64,000 bases of DNA from Lactobacillus crispatus (GTDB taxonomy: Bacteria; Bacillota; Bacilli; Lactobacillales; Lactobacillaceae). The notes below the pieces were generated by a model, which was not told where the DNA came from, searched no databases, and was given only the letters and a program-made list of their open reading frames with translations. Position numbers and translations under genes: made by a program. The stretch is from assembly GCF_018987235.1 (NCBI RefSeq), contig NZ_CP072197.1, forward strand, positions 1,364,001 through 1,428,000, given 5' to 3'. Shown here one piece after another: positions 37,196-45,747 of this stretch (its first letter is position 1; each line of letters opens with the position of its first letter).

Positions 37196-39355
37196 TTACT
37201 CCTTTAACTTAATGTTTAATTTTCTTCCAGCTTTTAATTCTGTTCCTTTAGCCACGCTTTGACTCGCAACAGTGCCGGTACCTTTTATGCTTAACTTAAT
37301 ATCTGTCAAACTAGCAAATTGGTGTAAATCACTATAAGTCCATCCCGTCATATCAGGACAAATGATTTTTCCTGAAGTATTGACAAAAATCTTAGACCCA
37401 GACTCTAACTTTTCGCCACTCTTAACTCCTTGATTGCTAATCCGATCACCGCTACCAATTTTAACCAAATTAAGTCCTAATTGCTTAGTTTGACTTTCAG
37501 CTTGTGCAACGGTTTTAGTTTTTAAGTTTGGTACTTTTACAGTAGTTGATACATCATCATTTTTAGCAATCGAAATGATTCTCTGCATCATCGGTTTGAA
37601 AATTGAAGCCAAAATCTTTTCAGCTCCGCCTCCAATTAAGTGTGGTTGCTTAATTGTCAAATAAATACAGTAACGTGGTTTACTTGCTGGATAAATACCA
37701 ACAACAGAGAAAATATAATTACTATCACCCTTTAGATAACCTCCACCTTTAGGGTTAGCAATCTGCGCAGTCCCCGTCTTAACAGCAATATCGGCGTTTC
37801 CCATCTTATAAGCAGAACCAGTTCCTGATTGCTTATTAAGTACCTTTCTCATGTTAGCCACAATTACTTTTCTGGTTTTAGCACTATATACTGGAGTACC
37901 AACTTTTTTAATCTGATAGCCTTGAATTGTATTGCCATCAGAGTCAGTAATTTTATTAACCAACTGTGGCTTTACCATTTGACCATTATTAGCCAAAGAA
38001 CTATAAGCTTGCATCATTTGCATTACATTCACAGTAACGCCTTGACCAAAAGCAGTAATTGCTTGGTCAACTGGTGTTTTAAACGAAATCATCCCCGGCT
38101 GCTCACCTGGAAGACTGACTCCCGTCTTTTCACCAATTCTGAACTTCCTCAAGTACTTCTTCCAAGTCTTAGCACCCATCTTTTGTTCTAACTTAACAAA
38201 ACCAGTGTTACTTGAACGTTCAAAAGCTTGAGAAAATGGAATTGTGCCCCAACCTGAAGTCAGCCAGTCATGGATAGTCGAACCAGCAATATTAACAGAA
38301 CCAGACCGGTAATACTCATTAGGGTTGTAATTGCCACTGTTGACTACTGCAGCGAATGACAAAATCTTGAAAACTGATCCTGGTTCATAAGTATCTTGCA
38401 CCAAGATATCCCGATACGACTTAGTTAATCCCTTCATAGTTTGAGGATTAAAAGTAGGGCGTTGAGAAGCTGCCAAAATTTTCCCAGTCTTCATGTCTTC
38501 AACTGTAGCAGTAATTGATGTTGGTCGGTAAGTTTTCTGTACTTCACTTAAGCGAGTCTCAAGCAAACTCTGCAACTGAGAATCTAGTGTTAAATACAAG
38601 TTGTTTCCATTTTTAGCAGGCTTATAAACCTGATTACTATTTGGAAGCTGATATTCAGATGCATCTACCGAAGAAATCCGGTAACCATCTGTCCCAGTCA
38701 AAGTCTTATTGAAATAGGCTTCAATTCCCATAGTTCCGACTAAGTTTTGTGCATTAGTCTTTTTATTCCAAATTGGTTGAGCCAATCCAACAGTATGTGA
38801 TGCAAAAACACCATTGGGATACAATCTAGATGGTGTTTCCAAGAACTTAATTCCTGGTAATTTCATTGCTTCAATCTTTTTCTTTTGCCGCAATGTCAGT
38901 CCACTACCACCTGTCCCAAATTGTACCTGAAAGACCTTCTTTTTTGGGGTTAAATATTGGTAAATTTTTTCCGCAGGCAATGGTAAAACCTGTGCCAGCT
39001 TTTCAGCTGTCTTGGTTTTATTCACTACATACTCAGGTTTATTCTTATAGTTGATCGAAGTCTTATCTAAAATCGCATAAACCGTATACAAATGCGAATC
39101 TTCCGCAATTGTTAATCCATTTCGATCATAGATAGTCCCTCGCGTGGCCTTAATTACCTGATTGCGCTTATAAAGCTGCTTGGTACGCTGTGATAAATTT
39201 TGACCATTAACTGTCTTGGATATTCCGATATATAAAAATCTAGCCGTAAATACAAGAAAAACCAAAGCCACGGCCATTTGGAGAAATCTCCCCACCGTAA
39301 AGCGGTAGCCGTGGGCTTTGGATTTTTGTAATTTTAAATTACTGTTTTTTTTCAT
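37196..39355 (-). CDS. Class B penicillin-binding protein 2B with PASTA domains
   Basis: A 719-aa septal transpeptidase (FtsI/PBP2B type). One membrane helix (about 24-44) is followed by the dimerisation domain and the transpeptidase domain with Ser327 in PGSVFK, SSN at 381-383 and KTGTAQ at 526-531. Two C-terminal PASTA domains (about 604-660 and 661-719) are seen. It pairs with FtsW (7479) and lies between ftsL and mraY. Named pbpB, pbp2B or pbpX in different species, so no symbol is given. Confidence 0.95.
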   Translation of the reverse strand: MKKNSNLKLQKSKAHGYRFTVGRFLQMAVALVFLVFTARFLYIGISKTVNGQNLSQRTKQLYKRNQVIKATRGTIYDRNGLTIAEDSHLYTVYAILDKTSINYKNKPEYVVNKTKTAEKLAQVLPLPAEKIYQYLTPKKKVFQVQFGTGGSGLTLRQKKKIEAMKLPGIKFLETPSRLYPNGVFASHTVGLAQPIWNKKTNAQNLVGTMGIEAYFNKTLTGTDGYRISSVDASEYQLPNSNQVYKPAKNGNNLYLTLDSQLQSLLETRLSEVQKTYRPTSITATVEDMKTGKILAASQRPTFNPQTMKGLTKSYRDILVQDTYEPGSVFKILSFAAVVNSGNYNPNEYYRSGSVNIAGSTIHDWLTSGWGTIPFSQAFERSSNTGFVKLEQKMGAKTWKKYLRKFRIGEKTGVSLPGEQPGMISFKTPVDQAITAFGQGVTVNVMQMMQAYSSLANNGQMVKPQLVNKITDSDGNTIQGYQIKKVGTPVYSAKTRKVIVANMRKVLNKQSGTGSAYKMGNADIAVKTGTAQIANPKGGGYLKGDSNYIFSVVGIYPASKPRYCIYLTIKQPHLIGGGAEKILASIFKPMMQRIISIAKNDDVSTTVKVPNLKTKTVAQAESQTKQLGLNLVKIGSGDRISNQGVKSGEKLESGSKIFVNTSGKIICPDMTGWTYSDLHQFASLTDIKLSIKGTGTVASQSVAKGTELKAGRKLNIKLKE

Positions 39356-39717
39356 TAACGAATCGTCCTAATATTTTTGTTAATTAGAGTTAATCCTTTT
39401 TCACGTGCAATTTTATTTAAACGTGAAGTAGAGGTCAACTCCCCAATCTCTTGACGTAAATCGGTAATCTTATTCTGTTCCTTAGCAACTGTTTGTTGAG
39501 TTCTAGTCAAATCATGTTGAGCCGAAGTTGCAGAAATACTAGAAGAAACTAGAAAGATCATCATGCCCAACGTAATGACGCTTCCAATAATCATCAAAGC
39601 TTTTTCTATGCCACTATAAGGAACTTTACGCGGATCAAGGATAATTCGTTGTCGTCTTTGCGAACCATTTCTACTACTTGGTTCATATTCAATTTTTCTT
39701 GCTGAGCTATCAGCCAT
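39355..39717 (-). CDS. ftsL: Cell-division protein FtsL
   Basis: A 120-aa bitopic protein: charged cytoplasmic tail, one membrane helix (about 47-70, ALMIIGSVITLGMMIFLVSSS) and an extracellular leucine-zipper coiled coil (TQQTVAKEQNKITDLRQEI) ending in the conserved RLNKIAREKGL. I start at MADSSARKI (39717) with AGAGG upstream; the longer frame overlaps the rsmH end. FtsL joins DivIB and DivIC. The ATG of pbp2B overlaps its stop. Confidence 0.92.
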   Translation of the reverse strand: MADSSARKIEYEPSSRNGSQRRQRIILDPRKVPYSGIEKALMIIGSVITLGMMIFLVSSSISATSAQHDLTRTQQTVAKEQNKITDLRQEIGELTSTSRLNKIAREKGLTLINKNIRTIR

Positions 39718-39730
39718 AACATTTTCCTCT

Positions 39731-40678
39731 TTATAACTTCTCTGCAACCCGTAGTTTTGCACTGTGTGAGCGGTTGTTGTTCTCTAACTCAGAAGTAGAG
39801 GCTACAATTGGTTTGTGATTTACCAAACGTAGCGTTGGCTTCATACCGTCCGGTATAAATGGCATTCCTCTTGGCACCTCAACTTCTGAATACTTCTTAA
39901 AAATCCTTTTAACGATCTTGTCTTCATGAGACTGAAACGTAATTACACTGATTCGACCACCTGGACGCAATATCTTAATTGCTTCCTCTAGCGAAGCTTG
40001 TAAAACATCAAGTTCGTGATTAACAGCGACCCGCAAAGCTTGAAAACTCTTCTTTGCCGGGTGCCCTCCAGTCCTTCGTGCATACGCAGGAATCGCATCT
40101 TTAATCACATCAACTAATTCAAAAGTCGTTGCAATTGGCTTTTCCCGTCGTCTTTCTACGATTCTGTGAGCAATTTGACGAGAAAACTTTTCATCGCCAT
40201 ATTGATACAAAATATCTGCCAGTTCTTTTTGACTTAAAGTATTAACTAACTGATAAGCATCTAAGTCCTGACTTTGATCCATCCTCATATCTAATCGCGC
40301 ATCATAACGATATGAAAAACCGCGATCTGCTTGATCAAATTGAGGGGAAGATACACCTAGGTCATAGTAAATGCCATCTATTCCATCTGAGTAACCCAGT
40401 TTTACCAGGTCCTTTTCCAGATTACTAAAGTTGTCATGTACCAATTCTAACCTTGGCTCACTATCCGGTTGTAATAAATTCGCAAAGTTCAACTTCGCCG
40501 ATTTTATCGCATATTCATCTTGGTCAAAACCTACAAGCGTACCGGTGTCAATTTTGCTGAGCAAATATCTAGCGTGTCCACCACCGCCAAAAGTTGCATC
40601 TACATAAAGACCACCGTTTTTTGGTTTCAAATTGTCGATAGTTTCGTGTAAGAGTACACTGGTGTGTTTGAATTTCAT
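39731..40678 (-). CDS. rsmH: 16S rRNA (cytosine1402-N4)-methyltransferase
   Basis: A 315-aa SAM-dependent methyltransferase (MraW). It shows HTSVLLHETID, the SAM loop DATFGGGGHARYLL, GFDQDEYAI, the DLGVSSPQFD motif and the C-terminal PGGRISVITFQSHEDKIVK. Second gene of the dcw cluster, 5 nt after mraZ. Confidence 0.97.
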   Translation of the reverse strand: MKFKHTSVLLHETIDNLKPKNGGLYVDATFGGGGHARYLLSKIDTGTLVGFDQDEYAIKSAKLNFANLLQPDSEPRLELVHDNFSNLEKDLVKLGYSDGIDGIYYDLGVSSPQFDQADRGFSYRYDARLDMRMDQSQDLDAYQLVNTLSQKELADILYQYGDEKFSRQIAHRIVERRREKPIATTFELVDVIKDAIPAYARRTGGHPAKKSFQALRVAVNHELDVLQASLEEAIKILRPGGRISVITFQSHEDKIVKRIFKKYSEVEVPRGMPFIPDGMKPTLRLVNHKPIVASTSELENNNRSHSAKLRVAEKL

Positions 40679-40683
40679 ATTTT

Positions 40684-41115
40684 TTATAGTTCAATGTCGT
40701 CCAAATTTTCAGCAATATCATCATAGTCTTCGTTAGCTTCTTCTTCAAAACTAGTCCAACGTTCTTTTGACCAAATTTCAATTCGATCAGAGACACCAAT
40801 GATGACACATTCTTTAATGAGTTTGGCATGCATTTTCAACGTTGTTGTCAGATTAACGCGACCTTGCTTATCAAACTCACATTCCATCGCACCAGAGTAG
40901 AATAAACGCATAAATTTACGTGTATTCCTCTTAGTCAACGGAAGTTTTGCTAATTTAGCTTCAATCTTCGACCACTCCTCCATCGAGTAGCCAAAAATGC
41001 AGCCTTCCATTCCTCGCGTGAATATCATCTTGTCGCCAATCTGATCGCGAAGTTTCGCTGGTATAATCAGGCGACCCTTGCTATCAAGATTGTGGTGATA
41101 TTCACCCATGAACAT
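40684..41115 (-). CDS. mraZ: Transcriptional regulator MraZ
   Basis: A 143-aa protein with two AbrB-like SpoVT half-domains: the first holds MFMGEYHHNLDSKGRLIIPAKLR and the second CEFDKQGRVNLTTTL. MraZ binds GTGG-type repeats before its own gene and represses the dcw operon. Such repeats occur here with a 10-bp period 15-55 nt upstream. The start MFMGEY matches Bacillus MraZ and has a GGGGG-type site. First gene of the cluster. Confidence 0.96.
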   Translation of the reverse strand: MFMGEYHHNLDSKGRLIIPAKLRDQIGDKMIFTRGMEGCIFGYSMEEWSKIEAKLAKLPLTKRNTRKFMRLFYSGAMECEFDKQGRVNLTTTLKMHAKLIKECVIIGVSDRIEIWSKERWTSFEEEANEDYDDIAENLDDIEL

Positions 41116-41129
41116 GGTCTAGCCCCCTT

Positions 41130-41168
41130 CCACTAAATAATTTACCACAATTCCCCACTCTCTACCAC
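41130..41168 (-). promoter_or_regulatory. MraZ-box-like tandem repeats before mraZ
   Basis: CCAC on the plus strand (GTGG on minus) occurs at 41130, 41145, 41155 and 41165, so three copies are spaced exactly 10 bp and the fourth 15 bp. Tandem GTGG/TGGG repeats with one-turn spacing are the known binding sites of MraZ in several bacteria. Confidence 0.72.
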
Positions 41169-41226
41169 ATTCATAAGAAAAAAATACAGATTTTTAAATT
41201 TCTTTTTTATTGTGATTTTTCAAAAT

Positions 41227-41262
41227 AAAAAAAAGTCACAAAATATTGAAATTTTGCGACTT
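41227..41262 (-). terminator. Terminator of the DUF3397 gene
   Basis: The minus-strand stem AAGTCGCAAAAT/ATTTTGTGACTT (one mismatch) is followed by eight T residues, 24 nt after the DUF3397 stop. Confidence 0.82.
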
Positions 41263-41285
41263 AAGCATATACAAGTAATTTTATT

Positions 41286-41621
41286 TTATAACACTAGCAT
41301 CAATAAAAGTCCGATATACCAGAAAACAGTACAGGCAGTCAAATAATCCCATAATTTTCTAACTGTTTTTCCTAAAGAAATATTTTTATTTCTAATCGCA
41401 TCGTTCAGCGACACAACAATCACTAATACAAAATAGCATAAAAAACCATAAGGTAAAAAAGAAGGTTTATTCATATGTAAAGTAATTAATCCACAAGCTG
41501 AAAGAAAGAAAAATGGCATAACATCGTACCCTCTAAACTGTGCTTTAGGGAAAATTTTATTGATAAAAAAAGCAACTACTAAGCCAATAATTGGAATTAG
41601 GAAAATATAAAGCATAAGCAT
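41286..41621 (-). CDS. DUF3397 family membrane protein
   Basis: A 111-aa protein with four hydrophobic segments (about 3-22, 33-50, 57-76, 88-110). The family (DUF3397) is restricted to Firmicutes and commonly lies just upstream of mraZ in lactobacilli and streptococci. No catalytic motif is seen and function is unknown. It is transcribed toward mraZ but has its own terminator, so it is not part of the dcw transcript. Confidence 0.82.
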   Translation of the reverse strand: MLMLYIFLIPIIGLVVAFFINKIFPKAQFRGYDVMPFFFLSACGLITLHMNKPSFLPYGFLCYFVLVIVVSLNDAIRNKNISLGKTVRKLWDYLTACTVFWYIGLLLMLVL

Positions 41622-41708
41622 TCCTCCATTCTTTTTATTCTAAACTATAATTGATTTGAAAAAAACCGTTAATAAGCATAAAATATTGTTCAAATAGGAG
41701 GGCTGTTT

Positions 41709-41834
41709 ATGGCACGAAAAAAGAAAAAGAAATCAGGTTTTCAAAAATTAACTATTGCAATGGCTTGGATCATGGCAATTATTACTTTAGCAGCTGTTAT
41801 TGCTCAAGCTGCTATCTCACTTCAAAGTTTTTAA
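41709..41834 (+). CDS. DUF4044-like 41-aa membrane microprotein
   Basis: A 41-aa ORF: MARKKKKKSGFQK (very basic), then one membrane helix (about 15-37, with AMAWIMAIITLAAVIAQAA). AGGAGGG (41695-41702) lies 6 nt before the ATG and a terminator follows the stop, so it is a complete gene. The basic start and single helix fit the small DUF4044 family known beside mraZ/mreD in lactobacilli. Function is unknown; with its neighbours a role at the cell-division or shape machinery is possible. Confidence 0.8.
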   Translation: MARKKKKKSGFQKLTIAMAWIMAIITLAAVIAQAAISLQSF

Positions 41835-41840
41835 GGATTA

Positions 41841-41877
41841 AAAAGACGCGAAAGAAAAAATCTTCCGCGTCTTTTTT
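41841..41877. terminator. Bidirectional terminator of DUF4044 gene and mreBCD
   Basis: The stem AAAAGACGCG/CGCGTCTTTT, extended by AAGA/TCTT pairs, has A/T tracts on both sides. It lies between the DUF4044 stop and the mreD stop. Confidence 0.88.
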
Positions 41878-42415
41878 AAACTCGATAAGCGTTTAAATCA
41901 ATTAAGAATGGATAATCCTGAGCTAAATTGCCCCAAATCCAATACAAGAGAAAAAAGAAGACAACTGCCCAACCTAAACTGACTAAAATGCTCATTAATA
42001 ATACGTGTGCTGATGCAGCACTAATACCCACCATATTAAAAATGAGCCAACTATACGCAACAAAAACTGCAGTTCCTAATAAAACGACAATTAATCTAGC
42101 CCATAACATTTCCGGTAAAAAACGAGCTGTTTTTTGACAGATCCAGCAACTTGCAGGTAGGAAAACTGTATAAACACCGATAATGCCATAAAAATAGATA
42201 TCAGCAACAATTCCTGCACCTAATGCTAACCAAATTTCATTATCATTAGTATCATCAAACAGACCAATCAACATTACACTGATTGGCAAAATGACGCTTG
42301 ACGCTGCAAAGTTGTCATAAGTCATAAACTGATGTAAGTAAAGTGCACATACACCGTCTACTACCAATGCAATAAATAAGCCAATTGCCAAAACCCATTT
42401 TCGAAACGTAGACAT
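41876..42415 (-). CDS. mreD: Rod-shape protein MreD
   Basis: A 179-aa membrane protein with five or six helices, of the MreD family that works with MreC in the elongasome. It shows the typical hydrophobic pattern and the central GIVADIYFYGIIGVYTVFLP segment (conserved G-x-x-x-D-x-x-Y/F-G). The ATG overlaps the mreC stop (TAATG). Sequence conservation in this family is low; position confirms it. Confidence 0.92.
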   Translation of the reverse strand: MSTFRKWVLAIGLFIALVVDGVCALYLHQFMTYDNFAASSVILPISVMLIGLFDDTNDNEIWLALGAGIVADIYFYGIIGVYTVFLPASCWICQKTARFLPEMLWARLIVVLLGTAVFVAYSWLIFNMVGISAASAHVLLMSILVSLGWAVVFFFLLYWIWGNLAQDYPFLIDLNAYRV

Positions 42416-43266
42416 TAATTAGCCACCTGTCTTTCAATTACAGTTACAACAGATGGATCACTAATATCACCTGCTGGTTTAATTCTAATCTGATCAGATA
42501 GACCAAATGAATCACGAGTTGTCGTAGTAACTGTCCCAATTAACAAGCCTTTTGGTGAGTTACCGCCCATACCACTAGTATAAACTCTCGTGCCGGCCTT
42601 CAGTTTGCGACCATCAACCACCTGTGTAAAGGCAAGATAATTATTGGAAGTAACTGTAATAATACCATGTACTGTTTTTCCATTCGCAGCATCCGCTTGA
42701 ACAGAGAAGCGATTAGCCGACTCATCAGTAGTAGTAAGTAATTCCACCTTGGAAGAAGCAGCATTTGCTTCTACAATTCGACCAATAACACCGCCATCGC
42801 ACATGACAGCCATATTCTTTTTAATTCCAGCTGAACTTCCTTTATTAATCACTAATAAATCTGACCATGTATCAGGCGACCGAGAAATAACAGAGGCGTT
42901 GACCATGGTATAGCCACTTAACGTATCTTTTAATTTCAATGCAGACTTCAATTGCCTATTTTCTTTTTCAAGAGCTGAATTGCGAGCCTTCGTCTGGCCT
43001 AAATTAGTAACTTCTCGCTTTAGATGATTGTTTTCTTCTTGCGTATTTAAAATATCATGAACACTATTTAATCCGCCTGACACGAGCCCTACTGGTACAT
43101 CAACAATTCTAGTACCTAAAGCAACGACATCGTTACCCAAGCTTTGAATCAGTAAAGGTGTATTGCGCCTATTGCGCAAGCTAACACTCCCACCCAAAAC
43201 GGCTAAAATAACAACTATTATAATAAATGCTGATAATAACTTTTTATTTTGCAGAAATTTTTTCAT
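42415..43266 (-). CDS. mreC: Rod-shape protein MreC
   Basis: A 283-aa bitopic protein: one membrane helix (about 9-27), a coiled coil (about 70-110) and the beta-barrel core containing INKGSSAGIKKNMAVMC and the Gly-rich SGMGGNSPKGLLIGTV. It scaffolds the periplasmic side of the elongasome. It is preceded by the mreB terminator, so mreCD expression depends on read-through. Confidence 0.94.
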   Translation of the reverse strand: MKKFLQNKKLLSAFIIIVVILAVLGGSVSLRNRRNTPLLIQSLGNDVVALGTRIVDVPVGLVSGGLNSVHDILNTQEENNHLKREVTNLGQTKARNSALEKENRQLKSALKLKDTLSGYTMVNASVISRSPDTWSDLLVINKGSSAGIKKNMAVMCDGGVIGRIVEANAASSKVELLTTTDESANRFSVQADAANGKTVHGIITVTSNNYLAFTQVVDGRKLKAGTRVYTSGMGGNSPKGLLIGTVTTTTRDSFGLSDQIRIKPAGDISDPSVVTVIERQVAN

Positions 43267-43283
43267 TAAGAATTGATCCTATA

Positions 43284-43310
43284 GAAAAACCGGCAACAGC
43301 CGGCTTTTTT
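43284..43310 (-). terminator. Terminator between mreB and mreC
   Basis: The minus-strand stem AAAAGCCGGC/GCCGGTTTTT with a TGTT loop lies 2 nt after the mreB stop and 18 nt before the mreC ATG. It would make mreB more abundant than mreCD. Confidence 0.85.
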
Positions 43311-43311
43311 A

Positions 43312-44316
43312 TTATTTGCGACTTCTACGCATTACTTCAATATTCTTGAGTGATTCACCAGTACCAATTGCTACACAATCAAGTGGATCTTGAGCAATAA
43401 ACACAGGAACCTTAGTTGCTTCAGAAATAACTTCTGGCAAATTCTTCAAGAGTGCACCACCACCAGTTAAAACAATACCATGATCAATAACATCGGCAGC
43501 AATTTCTGGTGAAGTTTGTTCCAAAGTCTCCTTAATAGCTACGATAATGTCTTGAACTACATCTTGAATAGCCTTGGCAACATCAACTGCTTCAATATCA
43601 ACAGATTTTGGTAAACCAGTTACTAAATCACGACCACGAATATTCATTGATTCAATTTCTTTAGCCTTTTCAACTGAAGCTGAACCAATTTGAATTTTAA
43701 TGTCTTCTGCAGTTCTTTCACCGATTAATAAGTTAAAGTTTGAGTGAACATAGTTAACAATCGCATTATTAAACTCATCACCGGCTTGACGAATTGAAGT
43801 TGATGAAACGATTCCACCTAATGAAATTGTAGCAACATCAGTAGTACCACCACCGATATCAACAACCATTGAACCAGTAGGGTCCATAACTGGAAGACCA
43901 GCACCGATTGCAGCTGCAAATGGTTCTTCAATTACAAATGCTTCACGAGCACCTGCAACTCTAGCTGCATCAATTACGGCACGCTTTTCAACTTCAGTAA
44001 CACCTGAAGGAACACATACCATTACTGAAGGCTTGGAATTACCAACAGTCTTTTCCATAAAATATTTAAGCATTGCTGCAGTAGTATCGTAATCAGCGAT
44101 TACACCGTCCTTCATTGGACGAATAGCTACAATGCTGCCTGGTGTTCTACCAATCATTTCTTTTGCTTCTGAACCAACGGCGATTACTTCGCCTGTTTGT
44201 GTATTCTTTGCTACTACTGAAGGTTCTCTAAGAACAATGCCCTTACCTTCCATATAAACAAGTGTATTGGCTGTACCTAAATCGATACCAATATTCTTTG
44301 TACCTAATCCAAACAC
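43312..44316 (-). CDS. mreB: Rod-shape actin homologue MreB
   Basis: A 334-aa actin-fold ATPase. It has [13 protein letters not shown] at the N-terminus, the phosphate-2 motif [18 protein letters not shown] and the adenosine motif [16 protein letters not shown]. It forms filaments that guide side-wall synthesis. GTG start with GGAGAG upstream. It has its own extended -10 promoter (44359-44367) and a terminator just behind it. Confidence 0.97.
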   Translation of the reverse strand: MFGLGTKNIGIDLGTANTLVYMEGKGIVLREPSVVAKNTQTGEVIAVGSEAKEMIGRTPGSIVAIRPMKDGVIADYDTTAAMLKYFMEKTVGNSKPSVMVCVPSGVTEVEKRAVIDAARVAGAREAFVIEEPFAAAIGAGLPVMDPTGSMVVDIGGGTTDVATISLGGIVSSTSIRQAGDEFNNAIVNYVHSNFNLLIGERTAEDIKIQIGSASVEKAKEIESMNIRGRDLVTGLPKSVDIEAVDVAKAIQDVVQDIIVAIKETLEQTSPEIAADVIDHGIVLTGGGALLKNLPEVISEATKVPVFIAQDPLDCVAIGTGESLKNIEVMRRSRK

Positions 44317-44358
44317 AAAAATCTCTCCTTAACTGTTGCGGTCTCTAAATCTTGACTA

Positions 44359-44367
44359 ATTATAGCA
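44359..44367 (-). promoter_or_regulatory. Extended -10 promoter of mreB
   Basis: Minus-strand TGCTATAAT is a full extended -10 element (TGN-TATAAT), 43 nt before the GTG; no good -35 is needed or seen. Confidence 0.6.
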
Positions 44368-44401
44368 TACTATAACTTTAAAGGCGCCTTTCACACAAAT
44401 T

Positions 44402-45034
44402 TTAAAGAACTTTAAAACAATTTTTCTCACGCAAACTTAAATATTGACCTTCTCCCACGATAAAATGGTCTAAGAAATCAATTTTCATCATTTTTGCAGC
44501 TTGACGTAAACTTTCAGTTAATTCCAAGTCACTTGCAGATGGCGTTAATTTACCACTAGGATGATTATGAGCAATAAAAATTCCAGAGCAGCCATAAATA
44601 ACTGCCCACCGAAAAATTTCCCGCGGATGAGCAATTGATCTATTCAAAGTCCCTTGAAATAGTTTCTTCTCAGCAATAATGTGGTTGCTATTGTCAATAT
44701 ACAATGCCCACAATTCTTCCTGCTTGTGTCCTATCAGCTTATCAGCTAAATACGTACCTACTTCAATGCTAGATGTCAAAATTGTCTTTCTCTTAGGTGA
44801 AGCGCAGCGCAAACGATCTAGTACTGCCTCAGCCGTAATAGCAAGTTCATCCGAGCATTCTGAACTGGTAATAAACTTTAATAGATCATTAAACGAATTT
44901 AACCCTGCGTTTTTCAGAAAAACATTTAAGTCCTGCAACGTATGAATTCCTTTATTTTCTAGTTGTTCAAATAATTGTGTCAATAGCTCTAAATCTGTTT
45001 TGACAAAGTAATGATTTGGTTTTCTTTTTAACAT
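44402..45034 (-). CDS. radC: RadC family JAB/MPN protein
   Basis: A 210-aa protein: an N-terminal helix-hairpin-helix part (1-85) and a JAB1/MPN-like domain with HNHPSG (156-161) and downstream Ser/Asp (SASD 166-169), the metal-binding pattern. Despite its name no DNA-repair activity is proven. In streptococci and lactococci radC is a late-competence gene controlled by ComX, and here a Com-box-like element lies 17 nt before the ATG, the same spacing as at comEA. Last gene after valS-folC-HAD, but with its own box. Confidence 0.93.
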   Translation of the reverse strand: MLKRKPNHYFVKTDLELLTQLFEQLENKGIHTLQDLNVFLKNAGLNSFNDLLKFITSSECSDELAITAEAVLDRLRCASPKRKTILTSSIEVGTYLADKLIGHKQEELWALYIDNSNHIIAEKKLFQGTLNRSIAHPREIFRWAVIYGCSGIFIAHNHPSGKLTPSASDLELTESLRQAAKMMKIDFLDHFIVGEGQYLSLREKNCFKVL

Positions 45035-45051
45035 AAAATCCCCCTCATTAC

Positions 45052-45066
45052 TTATTACGCAAAAAA
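45052..45066 (-). promoter_or_regulatory. Com-box-like competence promoter of radC
   Basis: The minus strand reads T6 GCGTAATAAGTAATGAGGGGGATTTT, split as T6-GCGTAATAA box then Shine-Dalgarno and ATG. It overlaps the 3' end of the HAD gene region (4 nt from its stop). It matches the comEA box in sequence and in distance to the ATG. Confidence 0.78.
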
Positions 45067-45069
45067 GAG

Positions 45070-45747
45070 CTAAATTTTTTTCAGAAATTCAAAAAAGTTT
45101 TGACAAATCATCGTTGCATTCTGCTTATCTTTAACAGATGGTGCTTTCAAATCTGGTACCATCACACATTTTAACCTTGCATTAGCAGCTGCTTGAACAC
45201 CGGTTGATGAATCTTCAAAAACTAAAATATTTTCTTTAGGTAAATTCATTTTCTTAGCTGCTTCTAGATAAATATCTGGTGCCGGCTTAGCCTTAATGTG
45301 ACCTCTTTGTACATCAAGATAACTAAGATGAAAATCAAAATAATTTCTGATTCCAGTCGCCCACATAGCATGCTGAACTACATTTTCATAATTACTTGAA
45401 GCAATCGCCATCTTCAAGCCACGCTTTTCAAATTCGTCTAATGCTTCTTGAACACCAGGTTGCAGCTTTAACTTTCCCTCATCAGTCCATTGCCACACCA
45501 AGTCATCAGTTCGCTTAATAAAACGATCACGGTCTGCTTCAGTTTTAAAATATTTATGATAAAAATCCTGCATCTCTTTAACTGTAGCACCAGTTAACTT
45601 GAGATAAGCATCCCGCGGCGTACCCAAATTCTCTTCTTCTGCCGCCTGAATATTAGCATCCCAATACAGCTTCTCTGAATTAACTAGCAAACCGTCCATA
45701 TCAAAGATAATGCCTTGAATATCATCATCTAGCCCTTGTACGCGCAT
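45070..45747 (-). CDS. HAD superfamily phosphatase (beta-phosphoglucomutase-like)
   Basis: A 225-aa HAD hydrolase of subfamily IA. The catalytic DxD is Asp16/Asp18 in IIFDMDGLL; an alpha-helical cap follows, then motif II ASSNY, motif III KPAPDIYLEAA and motif IV VFEDSSTGVQAA. Substrate is not predictable; it may be a sugar phosphate. Start ATG 45747 with AAAGGA 7 nt upstream; its first codons lie inside folC. Part of the valS-folC-HAD run. Confidence 0.86.
   Translation of the reverse strand: MRVQGLDDDIQGIIFDMDGLLVNSEKLYWDANIQAAEEENLGTPRDAYLKLTGATVKEMQDFYHKYFKTEADRDRFIKRTDDLVWQWTDEGKLKLQPGVQEALDEFEKRGLKMAIASSNYENVVQHAMWATGIRNYFDFHLSYLDVQRGHIKAKPAPDIYLEAAKKMNLPKENILVFEDSSTGVQAAANARLKCVMVPDLKAPSVKDKQNATMICQNFFEFLKKI

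Noticed and set aside
44381..44392. AAAGGCGCCTTT palindrome before radC stop side as a terminator
   Set aside because: Perfect dyad but without loop room or T-tract; could be an operator but there is no support.
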